64,000 nt of DNA from Tatumella sp. JGM91 (GTDB taxonomy: Bacteria > Pseudomonadota > Gammaproteobacteria > Enterobacterales > Enterobacteriaceae): contig NZ_JAERJP010000001.1 in NCBI RefSeq assembly GCF_018257575.1, positions 186,001 to 250,000 of the forward strand, in the 5' to 3' direction. The notes under the pieces are model-generated. The model saw only the letters and a list, made by a program, of their open reading frames with translations, did not search any database and was not told the DNA's origin. This document shows, piece by piece, positions 9,530 through 20,053 of the stretch (position 1 is its first letter; every line of letters starts with the position of its first letter). The position numbers and the translations under genes were made by a program.

Positions 9530-10516
9530 GTGTCTCAGTTGATTGATACGTTTGATCGGCGGTTTTACTATCTGCGTCTGTCAGTGACGGATGTGTGTAA
9601 TTTTCGCTGCACATACTGCCTGCCGGATGGTTACCGTCCACACAGTGTCCGCAATAAAGGCTTTTTATCCACGGATGAAATCCGCCGGGTGACCCGCGCC
9701 TTTGCCGCAGCCGGCACCGAAAAAATTCGGCTTACGGGCGGCGAGCCTTCCTTACGGCGTGACTTCACGGATATTATTGCCGCCGTCAGAGAAAACCCGC
9801 ACCTGCGTAAGATTGCCACCACAACTAATGGCTACCGTCTGCAACGTGATATCCGCCATTGGCGTGATGCGGGCCTGACCGCCGTCAATGTCAGTATTGA
9901 CAGCCTTGATGCCCGCCAGTTTTATGCCATTACCGGCCAGGATAAATTTCGCCAGGTCATGGCGGGGATTGATGCGGCTTTTGAGGCCGGGTTTGAGATG
10001 GTTAAGGTCAATACAGTATTAATGCGGGACGTTAACAGCCAGCATTTGCAGACATTTCTTGACTGGATCCGTGACCGCCCTGTGCAGTTACGCTTTATCG
10101 AATTGATGGAAACCGGTGACGGCAGTGACCTGTTCAGGAAACATCACATTTCGGGTCAGGTCATTCGCCAGCAATTAATTGAACGTGGCTGGCAACTGCA
10201 GCAAAGAGCAAAAGATGATGGCCCGGCGCAGGTATTTTCACACCCGGATTACCAGGGAGGGGTCGGTTTGATTATGCCCTATGAAAAAGATTTTTGCCTG
10301 AGCTGTAACCGGCTGCGGGTGTCGGCGACAGGTAACCTGCACTTATGTCTGTTTGGTGAAAACGGGATACCACTGCGGGATTTACTGGTCAGTGACCAGC
10401 AACAGGATGAGCTGCTGGCACGGATTACACAAAGCCTCGGGCAGAAGAAGCAAACCCACTTTCTGCAACAGGGAAATACCGGCCATACCCAAAACCTTTC
10501 GTTTATTGGCGGATAG
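9530..10516 (+). CDS. moaA: GTP 3',8-cyclase
   Basis: MoaA is a radical SAM enzyme that rearranges GTP to 3',8-cyclo-GTP, the first step of molybdenum cofactor synthesis. The product is 328 residues (E. coli 329). The N-terminal SAM cluster motif is C23, C27, C30 (VCNFRCTYC); the C-terminal cluster is in CLSCNRLRV plus a later Cys in LHLCLF. The chain ends in Gly-Gly, needed for activity. The start is GTG at 9530, immediately downstream of the riboswitch, and agrees with the E. coli N-terminus. First gene of moaABCDE. Confidence 0.97.
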   Translation: MSQLIDTFDRRFYYLRLSVTDVCNFRCTYCLPDGYRPHSVRNKGFLSTDEIRRVTRAFAAAGTEKIRLTGGEPSLRRDFTDIIAAVRENPHLRKIATTTNGYRLQRDIRHWRDAGLTAVNVSIDSLDARQFYAITGQDKFRQVMAGIDAAFEAGFEMVKVNTVLMRDVNSQHLQTFLDWIRDRPVQLRFIELMETGDGSDLFRKHHISGQVIRQQLIERGWQLQQRAKDDGPAQVFSHPDYQGGVGLIMPYEKDFCLSCNRLRVSATGNLHLCLFGENGIPLRDLLVSDQQQDELLARITQSLGQKKQTHFLQQGNTGHTQNLSFIGG

Positions 10517-10531
10517 TCAGGAGAGACCAGC

Positions 10532-11047
10532 ATGAGCAAATCCCCGCGGGAATTTATTCCGCTTAGCGTGGCACTGCTTACAGTGTCAGACAACAGAGAT
10601 CAACACAGCGATAGCTCCGGTGATTACTTTCGTGAAGCGGTTACCGCAGCCGGCCACCGGGTCACGGAACAGGTGATCTGTCAGGATAACTGCTATCACC
10701 TCCGGGCTGTGGTTTCACGCTGGATTGCCGGTGAACAGGTGCAGGTGGTCATTGTTAATGGAGGTACCGGTTTCCATGCTAAAAACAGCACCCCGCAGGC
10801 ATTACTGCCCCTGTTTGACCGGACTATTGATGGATTCGGCGAATTGTTCCGGATGATCTCCTATGAAGACATTGGTTCAGCGACCCTGCAATCGCGCGCA
10901 GTGGCGGGTATGGCCAACCGGACGCTGATTTTTGCTGTGCCCGGCTCAACGGCAGCCTGCCGTCAGGCGTGGGAGCGTATTATCGCGTCACAAATTGATG
11001 CCACTACGGCGCCCTGTAATTTTGTCTCACAATTGAAGAACCAGTGA
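10532..11047 (+). CDS. moaB: Molybdenum cofactor biosynthesis protein B
   Basis: MoaB is a MogA/MoaB-fold protein. In E. coli it is dispensable for cofactor synthesis; homologues adenylylate molybdopterin. The 171-residue product has the MPT-binding NGGTGF motif near residue 75 followed by NSTPQAL, and [10 protein letters not shown] near the C-terminal part. It lies 15 bp after moaA with AGGAGAG before the ATG and 1 bp before moaC, inside the moa operon. Confidence 0.95.
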   Translation: MSKSPREFIPLSVALLTVSDNRDQHSDSSGDYFREAVTAAGHRVTEQVICQDNCYHLRAVVSRWIAGEQVQVVIVNGGTGFHAKNSTPQALLPLFDRTIDGFGELFRMISYEDIGSATLQSRAVAGMANRTLIFAVPGSTAACRQAWERIIASQIDATTAPCNFVSQLKNQ

Positions 11048-11048
11048 T

Positions 11049-11534
11049 ATGTCGCGACTCACACATATAAACAGTGCCGGAGAGGCACATATGGTCGATG
11101 TTTCTGCCAAGCAGGAGACCGTCCGGGAAGCCCGTGCTGAGGTATTTGTCAGTATAAATCAGCAGACATTACAAATGATTGCTGATGGCAGTCACCACAA
11201 AGGGGATGTATTCGCAACTGCGCGGATTGCAGGTATTCAGGCGGCCAAACGCACCTGGGAGCTTATCCCCCTTTGTCATCCGCTAATGCTGAGTAAAGTT
11301 GAAGTTTCACTGACCCTGTGCGAGCAGCATCAGCAGGTACATATTGAAACACTGTGCCGGCTGACGGGAAAAACAGGTGTGGAAATGGAAGCGCTGACTG
11401 CCGCCTCGGTGGCCGCACTGACCATCTATGATATGTGCAAGGCAGTGCAGAAAGACATTGTTATTGACAGGCTGAGGCTGGTCAGTAAATCCGGCGGTAA
11501 GTCGGGTAATTTCAGGGCGGATAATCATGATTAA
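11049..11534 (+). CDS. moaC: Cyclic pyranopterin monophosphate synthase
   Basis: MoaC converts 3',8-cyclo-GTP to cyclic pyranopterin monophosphate. The 161-residue product shows the family motifs MVDVSAK near residue 16, IPLCHPL near 73, and MCKAVQKD near 129, which holds the conserved Lys and Asp of the active site. Length matches E. coli MoaC (161). The 3' end overlaps moaD by 8 bp, indicating coupling. Confidence 0.97.
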   Translation: MSRLTHINSAGEAHMVDVSAKQETVREARAEVFVSINQQTLQMIADGSHHKGDVFATARIAGIQAAKRTWELIPLCHPLMLSKVEVSLTLCEQHQQVHIETLCRLTGKTGVEMEALTAASVAALTIYDMCKAVQKDIVIDRLRLVSKSGGKSGNFRADNHD

Positions 11535-11772
11535 CGTATTGTTATTTGCCCGGGTCCGGGAACTGGCAGGCACTGACGGCGTGACTGTCGCTGCTGAATA
11601 CTCAGATGCTGAGTCACTGCGTCTGGCTCTGAGCCTTAAGGACAGCCGCTGGGCCATGGCGCTGGAGCAGGGGAAGCTGCTGGTGGCCGTTAATCAGACC
11701 CTGGTGCCGTTCAGCCACCCGTTACAGGATGGCGACGAAGTTGCTTTCTTTCCGCCGGTCACCGGAGGTTAA
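11527..11772 (+). CDS. moaD: Molybdopterin synthase small subunit (sulfur carrier)
   Basis: MoaD is the ubiquitin-fold sulfur carrier whose C-terminal thiocarboxylate supplies the dithiolene sulfurs. The 81-residue chain begins [12 protein letters not shown] and ends in the obligatory Gly-Gly (PPVTGG), the site adenylylated by MoeB, which is encoded at 39769-40527 in this window. It overlaps moaC by 8 bp and lies 6 bp before moaE. Confidence 0.96.
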   Translation: MINVLLFARVRELAGTDGVTVAAEYSDAESLRLALSLKDSRWAMALEQGKLLVAVNQTLVPFSHPLQDGDEVAFFPPVTGG

Positions 11773-11778
11773 CGGACC

Positions 11779-12243
11779 ATGATTCATACACACATCAGGG
11801 TGGGCGAAGCACCATTTTCTCTGGCAGAAGCCCATGAATGGCTGTCTGGTGATGATCAGGACGGCGCAGTGGTCACTTTTACCGGTAAAGTGCGTAACCA
11901 TAACTCAGGGGACAGCGTCGCAACACTGACGCTGGAGCATTATCCGTCGATGACCGAAAAAGTGCTGGCGACGATCGCGGAGCAAGCCCGCGAACGCTGG
12001 TCATTACAGCGCATTGTGATTATTCATCGTGTTGGTAGTCTGGCCCCGGGGCAGCATATTGTGCTGGTCGGTGTCAGCTCGGCACACCGCAGCAGTGCTT
12101 TTGCTGCGGCGGAATACATTATGGATCTTCTGAAAACTACAGCGCCGTTCTGGAAGCGGGAAACCACACCACAGGGAGAGCGCTGGCTGGAGGCAAAACA
12201 GAGTGATCACCAGGCGGCAGGGCGCTGGTCAGACTCGTGCTGA
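11779..12243 (+). CDS. moaE: Molybdopterin synthase catalytic subunit
   Basis: MoaE pairs with MoaD to convert cPMP to molybdopterin. The 154-residue product (E. coli 150) has GAVVTFTGKVRNHN near residue 35, LEHYPSMTE near 57, the IIHRVGSL segment and the catalytic-lysine region FWKRE near 128. It is the last moa gene. A GTG-started lipoprotein frame begins inside its last codons, so the downstream DUF1615 gene is probably co-transcribed. Confidence 0.96.
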   Translation: MIHTHIRVGEAPFSLAEAHEWLSGDDQDGAVVTFTGKVRNHNSGDSVATLTLEHYPSMTEKVLATIAEQARERWSLQRIVIIHRVGSLAPGQHIVLVGVSSAHRSSAFAAAEYIMDLLKTTAPFWKRETTPQGERWLEAKQSDHQAAGRWSDSC

Positions 12244-13368
12244 CAGTGAATCACACTGCCCGTGATCAGCGGCAGTGCTATATTAACGCTTTCTCTGACG
12301 TTATCCGCGGATGCTCTCGCAGAGGACTGTTAGTTCTGCTGATGTTACTGGCTGGCTGCAGCCAGCCACTGACGAAGGTGACGCCACAACAAGCGGCGGC
12401 ACAGCAGGCAGATATCCGGCGATTACTGCCGGCATCAGTCAGCGATAAACAAGGCTGGTCAGAGGATATTTATCAGGCCCTCCGCCATCAGTCACTGCCT
12501 GTCTCACGACAAAATATCTGTGCTGTAATAGGGATAACCGGCCAGGAGTCGGGATTTAATGCAGATGCCCCGGTAGCAGACCTGCCCGGGATCGCCCTTA
12601 ACGAAATTTATCGCCGCGCGGGGGCGTTATATATTCCCCGGTTTGTTGTGGATACCGCGTTAAAAATTCCGTCATCGGATGGCCGCAGTTATGCAGCACG
12701 CCTGAGTACGGTGCGCAGCGAAAAACAACTCAGTGCTATTTTTGATGATCTGGCAGACAGAGTGCCACTGGGACAACGGTTATTCGGGCATTTTAATCCG
12801 GTGCATACGGGGGGGCCTATGCAGGTCAGTATCGCTTTTGCTGAAGCGCATAACGACGGTTATCCGTGGCCGACAGAGCATTCCGTACGACAGGAAGTGT
12901 TCACCCGGCGTGGCGGAGTGTACTTCGGTACCCTGCATTTACTGGGTTACCCGGCCAGTTATCCGGCGATGATTTACCGGTTTGCTGATTTTAATGCAGG
13001 CTGGTATGCCAGCTGTAATGCAGCTTAGCGGACGTAAGCTGGCCACAGACGGTGACCTGATTCGCTATAACAGTGATGCTGCCGGGGCAACAGAGCAGGC
13101 AGTGCTCAGTTTGCAGTCACGACTGGGGATCAGTGCCGGAGATATCCGCCGGCAGTTAGCCCTTAGTAAAACAGAAGCATTTGAGCAGAGTCAGGTCTGG
13201 AAGCAGGTCTTCCTGCTGGCGGATAAGCAGCATGGTTCAGCTTTGCCCCGGCAACGGTTGCCGGGTATTGCATTACACAGCCCGAAGATCACCCGTAATC
13301 TGACCACCGCATGGTTTGCCGAACGGGTGAACACCCGTTATCAGCAATGTCTGGCGCGGCAAAAATAG
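12237..13368 (+). pseudogene. DUF1615-family lipoprotein gene, split by a frameshift
   Basis: The first frame (12237-13028) encodes an N-terminal signal with lipobox LLAGC (Cys near residue 41), then a DUF1615-like body with GQESGFNAD and FGHFNPVHTGGPMQVS. It reaches RFADFNAGWYAS and stops at 13026. The next frame (+1 relative) picks up at about 13016 with QLSGRKLATDGDL and runs to 13368, ending RYQQCLARQK. Together the two pieces approximate one protein of about 375 residues. A loss of about 11 nt, or another change equal to -2 modulo 3, near 13015 would explain it. The start is uncertain: GTG at 12237 overlaps moaE and lacks a clear Shine-Dalgarno. Function of the family is unknown to me. 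A sequencing error cannot be excluded. Confidence 0.78.
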
Positions 13369-13438
13369 CTGACTGGCACAGGACTACCAATGTGTGCCAC
13401 ACTTACTCTATACGTTTAACCGTTTCAGGAGGCGGAGC

Positions 13439-14149
13439 ATGGAGCGATACCAAAGGCAGGACCACTCAGCATTACAACGGGCGGGTTCCGGTTTACAAAC
13501 CTACATGGCGCAGGTTTATGGCTGGATGACCTGTGGATTATTACTGACGGCATTTATCAGCTGGTTTGCGGCCAGAACCCCGCGGGTTATGGAATTTGTC
13601 TTTTCCAGCCAGTTAACTTTTTTTGGTCTGATTATTGTCCAGCTGGCAGTCGTGTTTGTACTGTCCGGGATGGTACATAAAATGAGCAGCGCGCTGGCGA
13701 CTTCATTGTTTATGCTGTATTCGGCGCTGACCGGACTGACAATGGCCAGTATTTTTCTGGTTTATACCTATTCATCTATCGCCAGTACATTCTTTGTGAC
13801 TGCCGGGATGTTCGGGGCAATGACGTTGTATGGCTATACCACTAAACGTGATTTAAGTCGTCTTGGCAGCCTGATGTTTATGGCGTTGATCGGTATTCTG
13901 ATAGCGTCTCTGGTTAACTTCTGGCTGAAAAGTCCGGCGCTGATGTGGGCAATCACCTATATCGGTGTGGTGGTATTCGTCGGGCTGACGGCGTATGACA
14001 CCCAGAAGCTAAAAAATATCGGTGAAACTATTGATATCAATGATAAAGAAAACCTGCGCCGTTACAGTATCGTCGGTGCACTGACCCTGTATCTTGATTT
14101 TATTAACCTGTTCCTGATGCTGTTGCGTATTTTCGGTAACCGCCGTTAA
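13439..14149 (+). CDS. ybhL: Bax inhibitor-1 family inner membrane protein YbhL
   Basis: The 236-residue protein is a BI-1/YccA-family (TMBIM) integral membrane protein with seven hydrophobic segments and the family C-terminal region VGLTAYDTQKLK, whose Asp is typical of the family. The start at 13439 follows an excellent AGGAGGCGGAG; an upstream in-frame ATG at 13394 lacks this. N-terminal GLQTYMAQVYGWM matches E. coli YbhL. Members are implicated in ion or pH-dependent calcium leak; the role in bacteria is unclear. It is followed by a strong terminator. Confidence 0.93.
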   Translation: MERYQRQDHSALQRAGSGLQTYMAQVYGWMTCGLLLTAFISWFAARTPRVMEFVFSSQLTFFGLIIVQLAVVFVLSGMVHKMSSALATSLFMLYSALTGLTMASIFLVYTYSSIASTFFVTAGMFGAMTLYGYTTKRDLSRLGSLMFMALIGILIASLVNFWLKSPALMWAITYIGVVVFVGLTAYDTQKLKNIGETIDINDKENLRRYSIVGALTLYLDFINLFLMLLRIFGNRR

Positions 14150-14172
14150 TCATCTCACCCGCGATCAATACA

Positions 14173-14200
14173 CAGAGGCCGATCCGGCCTCTGTTTTTTT
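14173..14200 (+). terminator. Rho-independent terminator after ybhL
   Basis: CAGAGGCC and GGCCTCTG pair around a short loop (14173-14193) and are followed by seven T residues. It ends the ybhL transcript. Confidence 0.9.
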
Positions 14201-14584
14201 GTCATATGCGTCCCTGTATCCTGCTGCCCGACCCCGCGTATTAACCTTTTGCTACAGTCCGTTATCAGTCCCGCTGATGGACCGAATTTACTGTCAGACG
14301 GCAATAATTATATTCTGCATTATCTCACTAAAATCGGGCGTCTGAGGCGCATAACTGACTGCTGACAGGCTGCCTGAATTGCAAAAAATGAAATAAAAGT
14401 GATTTTTATGGCATAATACCGGCGCTGAGTTACCTGACCCAAACAAGAAACTGCTGTTCTGATCACAATTGGACATCAGGAAATGAAAAATAACAGGTGC
14501 TTTTTTTTAAACTGGATTAGTCTGATTAATCCTGCCGCTATGTCGGTTTGTATGGGCGACATCACAGTCTGCCAGGAGAAAAAA
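14201..14584. other. Intergenic region upstream of ybhQ
   Basis: No gene recognised. An extended -10-like element TGGCATAAT lies at 14409-14417 and could drive ybhQ. The ybhQ frame is open back to an ATG at 14483, but that extension is not similar to E. coli YbhQ and is A/T-rich, so I treat it as leader. Confidence 0.5.
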
Positions 14585-14977
14585 ATGAAATGGTCTAACC
14601 GTGTTCAGATTATAACCGGACAAACCTGCTTCCATATTGCGATGCATCTGAGTGTTATTGCCTTGCTGGTCTGGGGCTGGAAACATCAGTTATTAGTGTC
14701 CGTCAGCGGCAGCCTGGTCGCAGCCTATGTGGTATTACTCGCGGCGATGATTATCACTCAGAGAGTGACACGTCTGCGGGTGGTTGGTGATTATCTTGAG
14801 GAAGCCAGCACGACTTACTATTTTGGTGCGGCAATGCTGTCACTGTTCCTGCTTTCCCGTGTTATTTCTAACCCGTTACTGGTCGGTGCACTGGGGGTGG
14901 TGATGCTGATCGGCCCGGCATTGATTTCCCTGCTGGCAAAAGAACCGGTACGCCGGGTTGAAAAAAAAAGTAGTTAG
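14585..14977 (+). CDS. ybhQ: Inner membrane protein YbhQ
   Basis: The 130-residue product has about four hydrophobic segments and resembles E. coli YbhQ (136 residues) from its start MKW through the conserved YYFGAA and SLLAKEP regions. The start at 14585 has AGGAG 8 bp upstream. Function is unknown; it is predicted to be in the inner membrane. It is a single gene between ybhL and rhlE. Confidence 0.85.
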   Translation: MKWSNRVQIITGQTCFHIAMHLSVIALLVWGWKHQLLVSVSGSLVAAYVVLLAAMIITQRVTRLRVVGDYLEEASTTYYFGAAMLSLFLLSRVISNPLLVGALGVVMLIGPALISLLAKEPVRRVEKKSS

Positions 14978-15205
14978 TCTTACACGTCATTGTTATCAGG
15001 GTCAGTAATGCGTTAAGCATATGATCCGTGACAAATCAGCCACTATTGATAAGCCGGGGCACTCGCACAGAGCTATTAACTCTGTTAAACTGTCGCCATC
15101 ATGCATCGTAGTTTTTGCCCCTGACTTATCTCTGAGTCACATGACATAACCCCCTGAAAACTGCACCGTTGTCTTACGGTCAGGGCGTCCCGGAGTAAAT
15201 TTTCC

Positions 15206-16534
15206 ATGTCTTTTGAATCTCTCGGTCTTAGTGCCGATATTTTGCGTGCTGTCAGCGAACAAGGCTACAGCGAACCTACCCCTATTCAGAAACAGGCAAT
15301 CCCTGTGGTACTGGCGGGTGGTGACCTGCTGGCCAGCGCCCAGACCGGTACCGGTAAGACCGCCGGATTTACCTTGCCGTTACTTCAGCGTTTATCTGCC
15401 AGTCAGCCGGCGGTGATTAAAGGCCGTCGTCCTGTCCGTGCACTGATCCTGACACCGACCCGTGAGCTGGCGGCCCAGGTCGGGGAAAATGTCCGTGAGT
15501 ACAGCCGTTACCTTAACCTGCGTTCGCTGGTGGTATTTGGTGGTGTCAGTATCAACCCGCAAATGATGAAACTGCGGGGCGGAGTTGATGTTCTGGTGGC
15601 AACCCCTGGCCGTTTACTGGATCTGGCGCACCAGAATGCTGTTGACCTTTCGTCAGTAGAAATTCTGGTCCTGGATGAAGCTGACCGTATGCTGGATATG
15701 GGCTTTATTCATGATATCCGTAAGGTGCTGGCGAAATTACCGGCGCGTCGTCAGAATTTATTATTCTCTGCCACTTTCTCTGATGAGATTAAAGCACTGG
15801 CCGAAAAGCTGCTCGATCGTCCGTCACTGATCGAAGTGGTTCGCCGGAATACGGCTTCAGAGCAGGTCAGTCAGCAAGTGCATTTTGTCGACAAAAAGCG
15901 GAAGCGGGAACTGCTGTCTTACCTGATTGGTCGTGATAACTGGCAACAGGTGCTGGTTTTCACCCGCACCAAACACGGTGCTAACCACCTGGCAGAACAG
16001 CTGAATAAAGACGGTATTACTGCTGCGGCAATCCACGGAAACAAAAGCCAGGGCGCACGTACCCGTGCTCTGGCAGATTTTAAAACCGGAGATATTCGTG
16101 TACTGGTTGCGACCGACATTGCGGCCCGTGGTATTGATATCGAAGAACTGCCACACGTGGTTAACTACGAGTTACCGAATGTCGCGGAAGATTATGTTCA
16201 CCGTATCGGCCGTACCGGCCGAGCGGCATCAACCGGTGCGGCATTATCACTGGTCTGTGTCGATGAGCATAAACTGCTGCGCGATATTGAACGGTTGCTG
16301 AAACGTGAAATTCCTCGTCTGGCTATTCCGGGCTATGAGCCGGATCCGTCGATTAAAGCTGAGCCAATCCAGAATGGCCGGCAGGGCGGTCGTGGTGACC
16401 GTCGTCAGGGCGGCCAGGGTGCCGGCCGTGGTCAGGGGGCCCGCTCGCCCCGTACCGGTAATGGCAATAGTAACGGTAACGGTAATCCACGCCCGCGCCG
16501 CTCCTCCGGACCGAAGAAAACAGAGCGAACCTGA
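15206..16534 (+). CDS. rhlE: ATP-dependent RNA helicase RhlE
   Basis: RhlE is a DEAD-box helicase linked to ribosome maturation and RNA turnover. The 442-residue product has the Q motif (PTPIQKQ), Walker A AQTGTGKT at 45-52, PTRELA, the DEAD box in [13 protein letters not shown] in LLFSATF, and HRIGRTGRA. The C-terminal tail after about residue 385 is a Gly/Arg/Asn-rich, disordered RNA-binding extension ([18 protein letters not shown]). GGAG lies upstream of the ATG. The gene ends 4 bp before dusC, suggesting co-transcription. Confidence 0.96.
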   Translation: MSFESLGLSADILRAVSEQGYSEPTPIQKQAIPVVLAGGDLLASAQTGTGKTAGFTLPLLQRLSASQPAVIKGRRPVRALILTPTRELAAQVGENVREYSRYLNLRSLVVFGGVSINPQMMKLRGGVDVLVATPGRLLDLAHQNAVDLSSVEILVLDEADRMLDMGFIHDIRKVLAKLPARRQNLLFSATFSDEIKALAEKLLDRPSLIEVVRRNTASEQVSQQVHFVDKKRKRELLSYLIGRDNWQQVLVFTRTKHGANHLAEQLNKDGITAAAIHGNKSQGARTRALADFKTGDIRVLVATDIAARGIDIEELPHVVNYELPNVAEDYVHRIGRTGRAASTGAALSLVCVDEHKLLRDIERLLKREIPRLAIPGYEPDPSIKAEPIQNGRQGGRGDRRQGGQGAGRGQGARSPRTGNGNSNGNGNPRPRRSSGPKKTERT

Positions 16535-16538
16535 GAAA

Positions 16539-17486
16539 ATGCGGGTATTACTGGCACCGATGGAAGGAGTGCTTGACTCACTGGTCAGGCATTTGCTCTC
16601 TGACGTTAACGACTATGATCTCTGTATCACAGAGTTTCTTCGTGTGACAGACCAGCTATTGCCTGCAAAATCTTTTTATCGTCTGTGTCCTGAACTGCAC
16701 AATGCCAGCCGTACATCATCAGGTACCCGGGTGAGGGTCCAGTTACTGGGTCAGCACCCCGGCTGGCTGGCGGAGAACGCAGCCCGTGCGGTTGAACTGG
16801 GCTCTTACGGGGTTGATCTTAATTGTGGTTGTCCGTCGAAGCTGGTGAATGGCAGTGGCGGCGGAGCTACGCTGCTGAAAGATCCTGCTCTGATTTACCA
16901 GGCGACTAAAGCGATGCGCGAAGCCGTTCCCCGGCACCTGCCGGTGACAGTTAAAGTCCGGCTTGGCTGGGATTCCGTCACCCGGAGTCACGAAATTGCC
17001 GATGCTGTTGCCAGCGCCGGAGCTTCAGAAATAGTGATACATGGCCGGACGAAGGAAGACGGTTACCGCGCGGATGCGATTAACTGGCCGGCTATCGGAG
17101 AAATAAGGCAGCGCTTATCCGTACCAGTGATTGCGAACGGAGAAATCTGGGATCATCAGAGTGCTATGGCTTGCTGTGCCGTCACCGGATGTGATGCGGT
17201 GATGGTCGGACGGGGGGCGCTGAATGTGCCGAACCTTAGCCGGGTGATTAAATATAATGAACCACCGATGCCCTGGCCACAGGTTGTCCGGCTACTGAAT
17301 AACTATTGCGGGCTGGAAAAACAAGGTGATACCGGGTTATACCATGTTGCACGTATCAAACAATGGCTGGGATATTTACGCAAAGCGTATCCGCAGGCGA
17401 CCGGTGTTTTTACGGAAGTCCGTGCTTTGAAAACATCGCCAGAGATTGCTGCTGCTATTGAACGAATAGCTGTTAACACCTTGTAA
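16539..17486 (+). CDS. dusC: tRNA-dihydrouridine(16) synthase
   Basis: DusC is the FMN-dependent enzyme that reduces U16 of tRNA. The start at 16539 gives 315 residues, the exact E. coli length, although the frame is open further upstream within rhlE. Motifs include the FMN-site LLAPMEGV at residue 3, DLNCGCPSK with the catalytic Cys, KVRLGWD, the [11 protein letters not shown] stretch, IANGEIWD, and the VGRGAL phosphate-binding motif. It is closely linked to rhlE. Confidence 0.95.
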   Translation: MRVLLAPMEGVLDSLVRHLLSDVNDYDLCITEFLRVTDQLLPAKSFYRLCPELHNASRTSSGTRVRVQLLGQHPGWLAENAARAVELGSYGVDLNCGCPSKLVNGSGGGATLLKDPALIYQATKAMREAVPRHLPVTVKVRLGWDSVTRSHEIADAVASAGASEIVIHGRTKEDGYRADAINWPAIGEIRQRLSVPVIANGEIWDHQSAMACCAVTGCDAVMVGRGALNVPNLSRVIKYNEPPMPWPQVVRLLNNYCGLEKQGDTGLYHVARIKQWLGYLRKAYPQATGVFTEVRALKTSPEIAAAIERIAVNTL

Positions 17487-17559
17487 TAAATCGGTGTTGT
17501 GTACATTGTCAGCTATGATAATGTGCACTCAATCATTGTCTCCGGGTTTTCTGTTAATC

Positions 17560-18756
17560 ATGTCTGAATCTGCAGTCCTGAGTCGTGCTCAGTTAAATAA
17601 ACGCATCCTGTCGGTCATTATTTTCACCTTCTTCTGCTATCTGTCTGTTGGTTTGCCGCTGGCAGTACTGCCCGGTTTCGTTCACCACCAACTGGGCTTT
17701 AGTTCCTTTATTGCCGGGGTGATCATCAGCCTGCAATATTTCTCGACCCTGATCAGCCGTCCGCAGAGTGGCCGGCTGGCCGATAGCCTGGGACCCAAAA
17801 AAGTGGTCATGCTCGGGCTGGTGCTGTGCGGTATGAGTGGTGTGCTGACAATGATTGCCGGATGCCTGAGTTCTTATCCGTTCCTGAGTCTGTCACTACT
17901 GGCTGCAGGGCGTGTTTGCCTCGGATTTGGTGAAAGCTTCAGCAGTACCGGTTCGACCTTATGGGGAATGAATCTGGCCGGACCGCTGCATACGGCCAGA
18001 GTGATTTCATGGAACGGGGTGGCAACCTATATGGCAATGGCGATTGGTGCACCGCTGGGCGTTTTTCTGAATCAGATGGCGGGGATCAGTGGTTTTGCAG
18101 GGCTGGTGGCATTGATGGGCGGGGCGGGATTTTTTCTGGCGTTCAGCAAACCGGCGGTGGTGGTTACCCCGGGGCAGCGGGTTGCATTCTGTCAGGTTTT
18201 TCGCCGCGTGTGGGTGTTCGGACTGGCGCTGGCGCTCGGCACTGTTGGTTTCGGTGTTATTGCGACCTTTATTACTCTTTATTTCAGCAGCCGTGGCTGG
18301 GCCGGAGCGGCTATGACCCTGACTCTGTACAGCCTTGGTTTTGCCGGGATTCGGCTGGTCCCGGGAAATGTAATTACCCGTTTTGGCGGAATTAAAGTTT
18401 CTCTGGTGTCATTTATTGCAGAAGCCGCTGGCCTGTTTCTGTTGTGGCATGCTGACTCCGTGCTGGCGGCAGAGATAGGTGCTTTCCTTACGGGCTGTGG
18501 TTTTTCTTTAATTTTCCCTGCGTTGGGGGTAGAGGCCGTAAAACAGGTAGAACAGCAAAGCCAGGGCTCTGCTCTGGGAACCTATTCGGCTTTTCTTGAT
18601 TTCGGGCTGGGGATCACCGGACCGGTGGCCGGATTACTGATGAACCATGCTGGGGTACGTTCGGTGTATCTGGCGGCGGCATTCGTTGTCATCGGCGGGG
18701 GATTAATGATGGTTCGTTTACTGATGCAGCCCGCGACTTCTCAGCAGACCGGATGA
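17560..18756 (+). CDS. MFS transporter, YhhS/YfcJ family
   Basis: The 398-residue protein has 12 hydrophobic segments and the major facilitator loop motif GRLADSLGPKK after the second segment. It resembles E. coli YhhS and YfcJ across its length, with GLPLAVLPGFVH near the N-terminus, SRPQSGRLAD, GTGSTLWG-type STGSTLWG, and FPALGVEAVK. These proteins are putative arabinose or drug exporters, but the physiological substrate is not known. The start at 17560 agrees with relatives; in-frame ATGs further upstream (from 17494) have no better ribosome site. Confidence 0.85.
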   Translation: MSESAVLSRAQLNKRILSVIIFTFFCYLSVGLPLAVLPGFVHHQLGFSSFIAGVIISLQYFSTLISRPQSGRLADSLGPKKVVMLGLVLCGMSGVLTMIAGCLSSYPFLSLSLLAAGRVCLGFGESFSSTGSTLWGMNLAGPLHTARVISWNGVATYMAMAIGAPLGVFLNQMAGISGFAGLVALMGGAGFFLAFSKPAVVVTPGQRVAFCQVFRRVWVFGLALALGTVGFGVIATFITLYFSSRGWAGAAMTLTLYSLGFAGIRLVPGNVITRFGGIKVSLVSFIAEAAGLFLLWHADSVLAAEIGAFLTGCGFSLIFPALGVEAVKQVEQQSQGSALGTYSAFLDFGLGITGPVAGLLMNHAGVRSVYLAAAFVVIGGGLMMVRLLMQPATSQQTG

Positions 18757-18796
18757 TGTGTGGGACTGATAGGTAATTTTCGCCCCTCACCGATAT

Positions 18797-18818
18797 AAAA
18801 ACCGCCCCGGAGGGCGGT
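18797..18818 (-). terminator. Terminator downstream of ldtB
   Basis: ACCGCCC (18801-18807) and GGGCGGT (18812-18818) form a stem. On the minus strand it is followed by TTTTTATAT, so it terminates ldtB and may also stop the convergent MFS gene. Confidence 0.8.
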
Positions 18819-18841
18819 TATTGGCAGGAAAATATGGAAAT

Positions 18842-19906
18842 TTATTGCGCCGCAGCCTGTGGCGAGGCGTCCGTCTGAATGATATTGGCACCTTCTGACG
18901 ACATCGGCGTCATAGGTTGTTCCTGCGGCAGTGCTGACGGGTTTTCGGACACCGGATGAGGCGTGGTATCGATATTATTTTCAACCCCGTTAATTTTTAC
19001 CGGCATACCACTACGCGCTTTCAGTGCAGCGTTTAATACATTCTGATTTACGCTGGCATCACTCAGAATCTTACTGACCTGAGGAGTAATCGTTAAAGGG
19101 ACTTCCTGGTTAGAGGTAAACTGCTGTTCAGTGGTGGACAGCGGGTTATGAACCTCGATATAGCGTGAACCATCAGGTTCGATCGCCGCTTTCACTGGCT
19201 GGTCAATAAACTGTACGCGGGTACCGACCGGTACATTTTCAAACAACCATTTAATATCATCAGCACGCAGGCGGACACAGCCATGGCTGACACGTAAACC
19301 AATACCAAAGTCGGCATTAGTACCATGGATCGCGTACAGACGCCCGATATATAAAGCATAAAGACCCATCGGATTATCGGGACCCGAAGGGAACACATCC
19401 GGAATGTTCTGACCATTTGCCAGGTATTCAGCATGCATTGCTTTGGTCGGAGTCCAGGTCGGATTAGGGCGTTTATGCTGGACACTGGTTACCCAGTTCA
19501 GCGGAGTATCTTTGCCCAGCTGGCCAATACCGATTGGCAGTACCACTACACTGTGAGTCCCTTTCGGGTAATAGTAGAGTCGCATTTCTGCGCTGTTAAT
19601 CACGATACCTTCACGGGGTGCGTCCGGCAGCAGAAGCTGCTGAGGGATCACCAGATCAGAACCGCCTTTAGGCAAGTAAACATCCACCCCGGGGTTTGCT
19701 TCCAGCATATTACTCAGTCCCATCTGATACTGGGAGGCAAAGGCTTCTAAAGGTAAGCGATTATCCTGCGGGAGGGTTATCTGAATATTTTCACCGATCA
19801 GACTGCTGTTGGCCGGTGGTAATGGATAAAGCACAGCGAATGCTGAGTGGCTATATGCCACCAAAGCCAGTGCCAGTGAAGCGAACGCGCGGATGCTATT
19901 TTTCAT
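18842..19906 (-). CDS. ldtB: L,D-transpeptidase LdtB (YbiS), with C-terminal extension
   Basis: LdtB attaches Braun lipoprotein to meso-diaminopimelate in peptidoglycan in the periplasm. The 354-residue product has a signal peptide cleaved after AFA near residue 24, a LysM-like region around 41-92, and a YkuD domain around 99-235 with the catalytic motif SHGCVRL, C210. It closely follows E. coli YbiS, which ends near residue 306. The last roughly 48 residues are an additional Pro/Gln/Ser-rich tail after GMPVKING. Single gene with a terminator at its end. Confidence 0.93.
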   Translation of the reverse strand: MKNSIRAFASLALALVAYSHSAFAVLYPLPPANSSLIGENIQITLPQDNRLPLEAFASQYQMGLSNMLEANPGVDVYLPKGGSDLVIPQQLLLPDAPREGIVINSAEMRLYYYPKGTHSVVVLPIGIGQLGKDTPLNWVTSVQHKRPNPTWTPTKAMHAEYLANGQNIPDVFPSGPDNPMGLYALYIGRLYAIHGTNADFGIGLRVSHGCVRLRADDIKWLFENVPVGTRVQFIDQPVKAAIEPDGSRYIEVHNPLSTTEQQFTSNQEVPLTITPQVSKILSDASVNQNVLNAALKARSGMPVKINGVENNIDTTPHPVSENPSALPQEQPMTPMSSEGANIIQTDASPQAAAQ

Positions 19907-20053
19907 AATTATACAATATGTGAGTGCCTGAATATGGGCTTGTTAATCTTATTGTGCCGGGTCAGACAGCGACCGGTTGCACATTATAGTGGCTAACAGG
20001 AAAACCGGATACTGACATGTTGCGCCGGAAAATATTTCCCGGACAGGTACCGG

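Noticed and set aside
14483-14584. 34-codon N-terminal extension of ybhQ
   Set aside because: Not similar to E. coli YbhQ; the ATG at 14585 has a much better ribosome site.
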